Assembly: GCA_044226525.1 (NCBI GenBank)
Contig: JBGAGV010000001.1
Span: forward strand, 186,001 to 250,000
Direction of reading: 5' to 3'
Origin: VFJQ01 sp044226525
GTDB taxonomy: Bacteria; Verrucomicrobiota; Verrucomicrobiia; Chthoniobacterales; Chthoniobacteraceae
DNA: 64,000 nt
Of the stretch, positions 59,201 to 64,000 are shown piece by piece (positions within the stretch are counted from its first letter, which is position 1; the number at the start of each line of letters is the position of its first letter). Under the pieces are notes generated by a model. The model ran no database searches. It was given only the letters and a program-made list of their open reading frames with translations, and was not told the origin of the DNA. The position numbers were made by a program, and so were the translations under genes.

Positions 59201-60139
59201 TACGCACTCGCGCTCCAGGGCGGCGCGCCCGCCTTCTCCATCCGCGCGGAAAAAGTGACGACCACCGCGCAGAGCGCCCGCGCGCTCGACCAGGGCTGGC
59301 ATCACGTCGCTGGCGTGCTCACCGCGGAGAAAATCGTGCGCCTTTACGTGGATGGCCAGCTCGCCGCGGAGACGAAAGGGAACGCGCTTCTTCCCTCGCA
59401 GCCGAAGCTCGGCCTGAGCCTCGGCGACGCCGGCAGTTCCCTCGTGAGCGACTACGGCCACGGTGCGCCTTACACCGGCGTGCTCGATGAATTCGCGGTG
59501 TGGACTCGCGCCCTTGACGGCGGCGACCTCGTCGAACACGCCAACGGCGCCAACTACATCAAGCGTGGCAACGGCGCGCTGCTCGCCTGCAGCTTCGACA
59601 ACGGCACCGCCAAGGACGATGCGAACGGCACGCTCCTCGGCGCCATGAGCGGCGTCGAACCCGGCAAAGGCAAATTCGCCGTTGCCCTGTGGTTTAAGAA
59701 AGTCGGCAATGCCCCCAGCATCCTCGCCGGCCAGGGCAAGGGCAAAGGCGACCCCGATACCGCCGCTGCGATGGCCGTGAAGTCCGGCAGCTTCGTGCAG
59801 CACCAGTGGAACGCCCAGAGCCCCGTCTTCGCCCGCGCCATGTGCATGGCCAAGGGCACCATCTTCGTCAGCGGCCCACCCGACGAGATCGACGAAGAAT
59901 ACGCCTTCGAGCGCATGAGCAAAAAAGACCCCGAGGTGTTTAAAGAACTCGCCGAACAGGACGCCGCCCTCGCCGGCGAACGCGGCGGCAGCCTGCTCGC
60001 CGTGAACACCGAGAAAGGCAACATCGGCAGCGAGATCAAACTCCCCAGCCCGCCCGTCTGGGACGGCATGGCCATCGCCCAAGGCCGCCTTTACGTCGCC
60101 AGCGTCGATGGCAAAGTGCGCTGCTTCGGGCGGAAATAA
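56207..60139 (+). CDS. Giant exported PQQ-like beta-propeller protein with methyltransferase-like N-domain and LamG insert
   Basis: 1310 residues from the ATG at 56207; signal peptide KPFVLSVSFASLFLASSFA. Residues ~24-135 read as a class I methyltransferase-like Rossmann fold (KGGIVVRLGAADPAAIGELR, VQALDTDAERVAKAREAI, VDSFDGRLLPYTDNFVNLVVADSLGG, VNRVLVPNGVAIIGG), but the SAM-binding loop is GAADP rather than GxGxG. Propeller blades follow: NGSVLWKKEIEHW, DGATGQVLRTYDD, VDANTGKLLWKKDQT, DAKTGDQRWASEP, DATTGKELWKAPHE, DAATGKQLWHFVAG, RATDGALAWRFQAAP. A LamG-type jelly roll (~965-1100: LTVEAWILPDGGDGVIVQHGGG, GWHHVAGVL, LYVDGQLAAETKG) precedes a final propeller piece ending VASVDGKVRCFGRK. Function unknown; probably a periplasmic oxidoreductase or binding protein. 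Confidence 0.85.
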   Translation: MKPFVLSVSFASLFLASSFALPEALEKSGVKGGIVVRLGAADPAAIGELRANDSFQVQALDTDAERVAKAREAIFQKGVYGPVSVDSFDGRLLPYTDNFVNLVVADSLGGVSMDEVNRVLVPNGVAIIGGKKTVKPKSPKLDDWTHYYYDAKGNAVSKDTQVGPPTRMQWVGSPRWSRHHDRMSSVSAEVSCNGRLFHIMDEGSRISILLPSHWVLTARDAFNGSVLWKKEIEHWSEHMWPLKSGPTQLTRRLVGDGDRIFVTLGIGEPITALDGATGQVLRTYDDTKGAEEILHVNGVLYSLVNPADWAIKDFAPKLQSDQGRVAQEYEWDKKPRTLVAVDANTGKLLWKKDQTKVAPITLSTDGQRVVFYDGDKLVCLDAKTGDQRWASEPEPKRTLLEYNFGPRVLITGDTVLYAGGDGSEKGLDATTGKELWKAPHEKSGYRSPEDLIVAGGLVWNAPTTSGNMSGEFVGRDVRTGETKKDFKPDVPDGTYWFHHRCYIAKATEQFIIPSRTGIEYVDIDKEHWDLNHWVRGACLYGVLPANGLTYAGPHNCACYPEAKLDGLNALSPGGSPHPAPLPDEQRLEKGPAYSAIPAGEDHPADWPTYRHDKERSGFSNQPLANDLGPAWELNLGGKLSAMTVADGRAYVAQVDACTLHALDAATGKQLWHFVAGSRIDSPPTVWQGRVIFGGMDGWVYCLRATDGALAWRFQAAPNARKHGAFEQIESIWPVHGSVLVEDGTVNAVAGRSCFLDGGLRFLRLDAATGKKIVEQVYDDKDPETGGDLNDRHKTLQMPVALNDILSSDGKDMYLRSQKIGTDGNRIDIGPVSGNAAEQGGAQKGEGRHIFAPMGFLDDTWFHRSYWVYGKNFAGGHNGYYQAGKYTPEGRILVSDDKNVYGYSRLPQYYKWTTTMEHQLFSATKDAPDVAVVPAEGGGKKKAAAQQAKAGAKAAKADPNVKFDGDKLPIAGKPLTVEAWILPDGGDGVIVQHGGGNMGYALALQGGAPAFSIRAEKVTTTAQSARALDQGWHHVAGVLTAEKIVRLYVDGQLAAETKGNALLPSQPKLGLSLGDAGSSLVSDYGHGAPYTGVLDEFAVWTRALDGGDLVEHANGANYIKRGNGALLACSFDNGTAKDDANGTLLGAMSGVEPGKGKFAVALWFKKVGNAPSILAGQGKGKGDPDTAAAMAVKSGSFVQHQWNAQSPVFARAMCMAKGTIFVSGPPDEIDEEYAFERMSKKDPEVFKELAEQDAALAGERGGSLLAVNTEKGNIGSEIKLPSPPVWDGMAIAQGRLYVASVDGKVRCFGRK

Positions 60140-60201
60140 CCGCTCATTGCCGTGGCGTCTCTTCGCCCCATGCTGTCGCTCGACCATCCATCCGTTCATC
60201 C

Positions 60202-61083
60202 ATGACCAAGCTCCATCGCTTTTCTGTTCTCGCGCTGCTGCTGGCTTTCGTCGCTCCGCTTCCTGCCGACGATGCCAAGCCGGCGGCGCCGCGCGTCTTC
60301 GTGTGTGCCCACAGCTTTATGATTTACACGGCGAAGTCGCTGCCGACAGTGGCGCAGGCGGCGGGGATCGGTTTTGTCTCGGCGGGGCAGCAGATGATCG
60401 GTGGTTCGCGGGTGATCCAGCACTGGAATCTGCCCGACGAGAAGAACCGCGCGAAGGCGGCGTTGAAAGCGGGTGAGGTGGATGTGCTGACGCTTTCGCC
60501 CCACTTGCTGCTGCCGGATGAAGGGATCGAAAATTTCACGAAGCTGGGGCTCGAAAAGAATCCGAAGCTGCGGGTGCTGGTGCAGGCGTCGTGGCCGCCG
60601 CGCGATGGCGTGCTCGATCGTCCGTTCAAGAACGAGGAGCGCAACTCCGCGACAGTGGAGAGCCTGGAGAAATTGCACGACGGGTTCCGCGCCCTGTGGG
60701 GCACGAAGCTGGAGGAGCAGGTGACGGCGCTGAACAAGACGATCGGCCACGACGCGGTGTTCATCGTGCCGGCAGGAGACGCCGTGTTCGCGCTGCGGGA
60801 AAAAATCGCGGAGGGCAAGGCGCCCGGCCTGACGAAGCAGACCGATCTTTTTCGCGACGACCTTGGCCACCCGCAGGCGGCGCTGGCGGCACTCGTCACG
60901 TATTGCCATTTCGCCACGATCTATGGGCGCAGCCCGGTGGGTTTGCCGGTGCCGGATGCTTACAAGACGGAACTGCCGTCACCGGAGCTGAACCACGTCC
61001 TGCAGGAAATCGCCTGGCAGGCGGTGTCGAACTATTCGTTCAGCGGCGTGAAGGGAACCGCGGGGGCGGCCGGTGGGCAGTAA
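60202..61083 (+). CDS. Exported SGNH-hydrolase-like protein
   Basis: 293 residues with a signal peptide (TKLHRFSVLALLLAFVAPLPA). Block I is VFVCAHSFMIYTAKSLPTVAQAAGI, with Ser after His in place of the GDS motif. A later segment TKQTDLFRDDLGHPQAALAALVTYCHFATIYGRSPVGL gives a D-L-x-H pair like SGNH block V. Between them lie VDVLTLSPHLLLPDEGIENFTKLG and KLRVLVQASWPPRDG, which fit an SGNH-type Rossmann-like fold. It may be a sugar O-acetyl or other ester hydrolase. Family call is moderate. It lies 62 bp after the propeller gene and six bases ahead of the next gene. Confidence 0.65.
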   Translation: MTKLHRFSVLALLLAFVAPLPADDAKPAAPRVFVCAHSFMIYTAKSLPTVAQAAGIGFVSAGQQMIGGSRVIQHWNLPDEKNRAKAALKAGEVDVLTLSPHLLLPDEGIENFTKLGLEKNPKLRVLVQASWPPRDGVLDRPFKNEERNSATVESLEKLHDGFRALWGTKLEEQVTALNKTIGHDAVFIVPAGDAVFALREKIAEGKAPGLTKQTDLFRDDLGHPQAALAALVTYCHFATIYGRSPVGLPVPDAYKTELPSPELNHVLQEIAWQAVSNYSFSGVKGTAGAAGGQ

Positions 61084-61089
61084 TCGCGA

Positions 61090-62130
61090 ATGGTGAAACG
61101 GGCGCTCACATCGCGGCGACTGTTCGTCCTGGCGCTTGTCCTCGGCGCTACGATGCATGCCTGCACGATCCCCGTTTTTCGCTACGCACTTGATCGCTGG
61201 CCAGCGGACAAGTTTCGCCTCGAGGTTTCCAAGGCCGACGCGCAGGACCCGGCGGTGTCGCGCTTCCTGCGCAACTTCACCGACAGCACGCCGATCAATC
61301 TCGACCCTGTGCGATTGTCCACGGATGGACCCTCGCAATTGCTCGCCCCGCATGCCGAGGCAGGTGCGCCGCCGGTGATCGGCGGTCCGCTGGGAACTAC
61401 GCTGGAGCAGATCATCGACTCACCCGCCCGGACGGAGATCGTGCGACGAATTCTTGCGGGTGAAAACGGGGTGTGGGTGCTGGTCGAGAGCGGGCAGCGC
61501 GAGGCGGACGAGGCCGCCGCTCGCACCATGGAGAAGCGCCTCGGTTATCTCGCGCAAGTGGCGGCTCTGCCCCAGATCGATCCAGATGATCCGAGCAGCC
61601 GCCTCGGCCCGGGACCGGCCTTGCGAGTGGGGTTCTCGCTGCTGCGGGTGAAGCACGATGATCCCGCCGAGCAGCCGTTTCTCAAGATGCTTGCGGGGCC
61701 GAAAGCTGCGCCTGCCGCGCCGTGGTTCGCCATGATCTTTGGCCGCGGACGCGTGCTCGGCGCGTGGCCGGCCGAAGGGTTCGGCGACGAGCAGATCGAC
61801 GAGGCTTGCCTCTTTCTTCTGGGGGCGTGCTCGTGTCAGGTGAAGCGAATGAACCCGGGCTGGGATCTCCTGCTTCATGCGGACTGGGACGAAAAGCTGC
61901 AGGCGATTGGCTTTCCAAAAGGCGACCCGGCTGCGCCTGTCACCACGCCCAAGCCCGCTCCCGCTCCGGAGACTGTCGCCATCGCCCCGGCCGCGCCAAT
62001 CGCTCCCGCCAGCACGGCTGTGGCCAGTGTTGCCCCGCCCAATTTCAATTCCCCCATCGTCTTTGCTGCCGGAGGATTACTTCTCCTTGGCGGCGGGCTG
62101 GCTTGGTGGAGTATGCGTCGTAAGCCGTGA
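61090..62130 (+). CDS. Membrane-anchored extracytoplasmic protein of unknown function with a Cys at the signal junction
   Basis: 346 residues. The N-terminus (MVKRALTSRRLFVLALVLGATMHAC25) resembles a lipoprotein signal, but M-H-A-C is an atypical lipobox. Directly after the Cys comes TIPVFRYALDRWPADKF. A later segment LFLLGACSCQVKRMNPGWDLLLHADWDE has a C-x-C pair. After a Pro/Ala linker (~285-320) a C-terminal membrane helix (IVFAAGGLLLLGGGLAWW) with a Met-Arg-Arg-Lys stop ends the chain. I recall similar proteins beside transport genes in PVC bacteria, but no family name. It overlaps the binding-protein gene by GTGA. Confidence 0.65.
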   Translation: MVKRALTSRRLFVLALVLGATMHACTIPVFRYALDRWPADKFRLEVSKADAQDPAVSRFLRNFTDSTPINLDPVRLSTDGPSQLLAPHAEAGAPPVIGGPLGTTLEQIIDSPARTEIVRRILAGENGVWVLVESGQREADEAAARTMEKRLGYLAQVAALPQIDPDDPSSRLGPGPALRVGFSLLRVKHDDPAEQPFLKMLAGPKAAPAAPWFAMIFGRGRVLGAWPAEGFGDEQIDEACLFLLGACSCQVKRMNPGWDLLLHADWDEKLQAIGFPKGDPAAPVTTPKPAPAPETVAIAPAAPIAPASTAVASVAPPNFNSPIVFAAGGLLLLGGGLAWWSMRRKP

Positions 62131-63656
62131 AAAAATTTGCCCTCCTCCTCATCGCCCTTGCGCTGCTGCTCGGCGGCGTCGCGTTTTATCAGCACCGCAC
62201 CGCGCCCAGCGCGGAGAAACCCGCCCTCACGGTCTATTGCGCCGCGGGGCTGAAGAAACCGGTCGAAGCCATCGCGCAGCAGTATGAGAAGGAAGAGGGC
62301 GTCGCGGTGCGTTTGCAATACGGTGGCAGCGGCACGCTGCTGAGCCAGATCCGCGTCGCGAAACAGGGCGATCTCTACATCGCCGCCGATGACGGTTCCG
62401 TGGCCGATGCCCGCAAGGCGGAGGTGATCCACGAAGTGCTCCCGCTGGCGAAGCAGCATCCCGTCATTGCGGTGCGCGCGGGTAATCCAAAGAATATCCA
62501 AACTGTCGCCGATCTGCTGCGCGACGACGTGAAGGTCGCCATCGCAAATCCCGAAGCGGCCAGCATTTCGCGTGTCTCCCGCACCGTGCTCGGCGACACC
62601 TGGACGAAACTCGCTGCTCACGCCGCGGTGATGAAGCCGACCGTTTCCGAAATCGCGTCCGATCTTTCGCTCGGCACCGTCGATGCGGCGATCCTCTGGG
62701 ATTCGACCGTGGCGCAGTTCAAGGACACGCAAGTCGTTGAAGTGCCTGAGCTTGCCGCGCGGGTCGAAAACGCGTCCGCCTGCGTGCTCAACTTCGCCCC
62801 GCAGCCTGCCGCTGCGCTTCGTTTCGCTCGTTACCTCAACGCGCCGGAAAAGGGCGGCGCGGTTTTCAAGGCGAATGGCTTTACTCCGGCCGGGGGCGAC
62901 AAGTGGGCCGCGAAGCCCGAGTTGATCCTCTACAGTGGTGGCGTCAATCGGCCGGCGGTGGAGGGGTTGCTGAAACAATTTGCCGATCGCGAAGGTGCGA
63001 CCGTCACCACGGTCTTCAACGGCTGCGGCATTCTCTGCGCCTCGATGAAAACGATGGGCGGCACCGACAATCCGAAATTTCCGGATGCCTACTACGCCTG
63101 CGACATTTGCTTCGTCCCGCCCGTTGCCGATGTCTTCCCCGAGGCGGTGATTCTCACCGAGACGGATATCGGAATCGTGCTCCAGAAGGGGAATCCTCGC
63201 GGCATTAAGACGCTCGCCGATCTCGCTCAGCCCGGCCTCAAAGTCGGCCTTTGCAACGCCGAACAATCGACGCTCGGTTACATGACGCGCGGGATGCTCA
63301 AGTCATCCGGCCTTGCCGAGAGCGTGCACAAAAACGTCGTGGTCGAAACACCCACCGCCGACCTCCTCGTGAACCAGATGCGCGCCGGTGCGCTCGATGC
63401 CGCGATCGTCTATCGTGTGAATTACAATCCCTCCGCCGAGCACCTCGACTATCTCCAGATCCAGCACGAAGGCGCTCACGCGATGCAGCCTTTTTCCGTC
63501 CGCACGACGTCGCCCAACTATCATCTTGGCCAGCGCTTGCTCGTCTTCCTGCAAGATAACCGTGGGCAATTCGAAAAAGCAGGGTTCAACTGGCGCAACG
63601 ACACGGCGATTCAAAGCAAGGACATCCAGGTGCCGGACTGGCTCAAGGACAAGTGA
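62127..63656 (+). CDS. Double ModA-like periplasmic binding protein with a four-Cys cluster
   Basis: 509 residues with a GTG start at 62127 overlapping the previous stop (GTGA). An N-terminal hydrophobic helix (KKFALLLIALALLLGGVAFY) may be a signal or an anchor. Half 1 (~34-250): ALTVYCAAGLKKPVEAIAQQYEKEEG, YGGSGTLLSQIRVAKQGDLYIAADDGSV, VIAVRAGNPKNIQTVADLL, SDLSLGTVDAAILWDS. Half 2 (~266-490) repeats that pattern: LILYSGGVNRPAVEGLLKQFADREG, GIVLQKGNPRGIKTLADLAQPGLKVGLCN, LLVNQMRAGALDAAIVYRVNYN. In half 2 the ligand loop is replaced by GCGILCASM (C300, C304) and YACDICF (C325, C328). Likely substrate-binding part of an ABC importer whose permease follows; ligand uncertain. Confidence 0.82.
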   Translation: MKKFALLLIALALLLGGVAFYQHRTAPSAEKPALTVYCAAGLKKPVEAIAQQYEKEEGVAVRLQYGGSGTLLSQIRVAKQGDLYIAADDGSVADARKAEVIHEVLPLAKQHPVIAVRAGNPKNIQTVADLLRDDVKVAIANPEAASISRVSRTVLGDTWTKLAAHAAVMKPTVSEIASDLSLGTVDAAILWDSTVAQFKDTQVVEVPELAARVENASACVLNFAPQPAAALRFARYLNAPEKGGAVFKANGFTPAGGDKWAAKPELILYSGGVNRPAVEGLLKQFADREGATVTTVFNGCGILCASMKTMGGTDNPKFPDAYYACDICFVPPVADVFPEAVILTETDIGIVLQKGNPRGIKTLADLAQPGLKVGLCNAEQSTLGYMTRGMLKSSGLAESVHKNVVVETPTADLLVNQMRAGALDAAIVYRVNYNPSAEHLDYLQIQHEGAHAMQPFSVRTTSPNYHLGQRLLVFLQDNRGQFEKAGFNWRNDTAIQSKDIQVPDWLKDK

Positions 63657-63711
63657 GTGGGGAAGGCCGCGCCTTCGGCGTGAACATCCAAAGTTCGCAG
63701 GTCATTCGGGC

Positions 63712-64000
63712 ATGAAGCCGCGCTTTTCGCTTTTCTGGCTCGGCCTGTCCGTGGTGGCCGGGCTCTACCTGCTTTTTCTCCTCGCTCTTCTCGGTGCGAC
63801 GGCGACTTACACCACGCCGCATCATCTCTGGGCCGCGCTGGGCGCGCCGGAAATTCGCTATTCGATCGGGCTGAGCCTGGTGACGTGCACGGCTTCAGCC
63901 TTGCTGGCGCTGCTACTGGCGGTGCCAATCGGATATCTGCTGGCGCGGGGGCGTTTTCGCGGGAAGGAGTGGCTCGATTCCGCGCTCGATATTCCCATTG
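63712..64000 (+). CDS. ModB-like ABC transporter permease, N-terminal part (runs off the right edge)
   Basis: It starts at the ATG 63712, 55 bp after the binding-protein stop, and stays open to the last base (96 residues seen). A first membrane helix (LFWLGLSVVAGLYLLFLLALLG) is followed by HHLWAALGAPEIRYSIGLSLVTCTASALLALLLAVPIGYLLARGRFRGKEWLDSALDIPI in segments. This matches the N-terminus of molybdate/sulfate-type permeases, where the strand APEIxxSIxLSL and the PxGYLLAR motif lead to the LDxPI turn. The ATPase partner is presumably beyond the edge. Confidence 0.85.
   Translation, partial: MKPRFSLFWLGLSVVAGLYLLFLLALLGATATYTTPHHLWAALGAPEIRYSIGLSLVTCTASALLALLLAVPIGYLLARGRFRGKEWLDSALDIPI

Noticed and set aside
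57248..60199. A 983-codon open frame on the minus strand opposite the propeller gene
   Set aside because: Opposite a real gene with signal peptide and recognisable domains; the translation is His/Val/Arg-rich without motifs. Long antisense frames are expected in GC-rich DNA where third-position G/C removes stops.

Overview
The window is a GC-rich chromosomal segment (by eye well above 60% G+C), tightly packed with genes on both strands. I see no rRNA, tRNA, CRISPR array, transposase or prophage block. Gene content points to the Verrucomicrobiota, or at least the Planctomycetota-Verrucomicrobiota group. The indicators are a PVC-type cytochrome with an N-terminal propeller and a C-terminal CxxCH site, several DUF1080 (3-keto-disaccharide hydrolase type) secreted proteins, a LEARIAPA-type N-terminal motif on a long beta-repeat surface protein, a Tat-exported Gfo/Idh oxidoreductase, a FAD oxidoreductase with a golvesin-like tail, a giant PQQ-like propeller/LamG protein and right-handed beta-helix enzymes. 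The likely lifestyle is aerobic, heterotrophic polysaccharide degradation. Genus cannot be decided from the sequence.

Layout. 1-1 kb: ECF sigma factor with an overlapping anti-sigma/FecR-like membrane protein that leaves the window. 1.2-6 kb: secreted PVC cytochrome, then a convergent beta-repeat surface protein. 6-9.5 kb (minus): DUF1080, tandem redoxin, DUF4198 and peroxiredoxin genes. 9.6-12.8 kb: a PAS-SpoIIE phosphatase followed by a PAS-NarL-type histidine kinase. 12.8-15.7 kb: the three-gene proton-translocating transhydrogenase. 16-24.3 kb: DUF1080 (plus), then a minus-strand run glgP-priA-tatD-DUF2127-nuoB-nuoC. 24.4-29.8 kb: ECF sigma factor, Gfo/Idh, FAD oxidoreductase and a double DUF1080 protein. 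30-36 kb: two exported proteins of uncertain role, a LysR/pirin/WrbA module, a repeat-rich gene-poor stretch, and a small transglutaminase-like protein.

36.3-43.7 kb holds a CHASE2 class III cyclase divergent from a FecR protein plus a beta-barrel protein, then a 1081-residue mosaic exported protein. Two related ~100-bp palindromic elements flank the FecR/beta-barrel pair. 43.9-48.1 kb: a secretin and a GspE/PilB ATPase. 48.1-56 kb: aroD, a polyprenyl-phosphate sugar transferase, a beta-helix enzyme, a second secretin, trpF and a small membrane protein. 56.2-64 kb (all plus): PQQ-propeller/LamG protein, SGNH-like protein, Cys-containing membrane-anchored protein, a double ModA-like binding protein with a four-Cys cluster, and the start of a ModB-like permease.

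The parts most worth follow-up are the 61-64 kb transport locus with its duplicated, cysteine-bearing binding protein; the exported propeller protein that begins with a methyltransferase-like domain; the palindromic elements bracketing the FecR/beta-barrel pair; and the 25-nt double repeat near 34.9 kb. All functional statements come from reading the sequence and recalling families; no searches were run.
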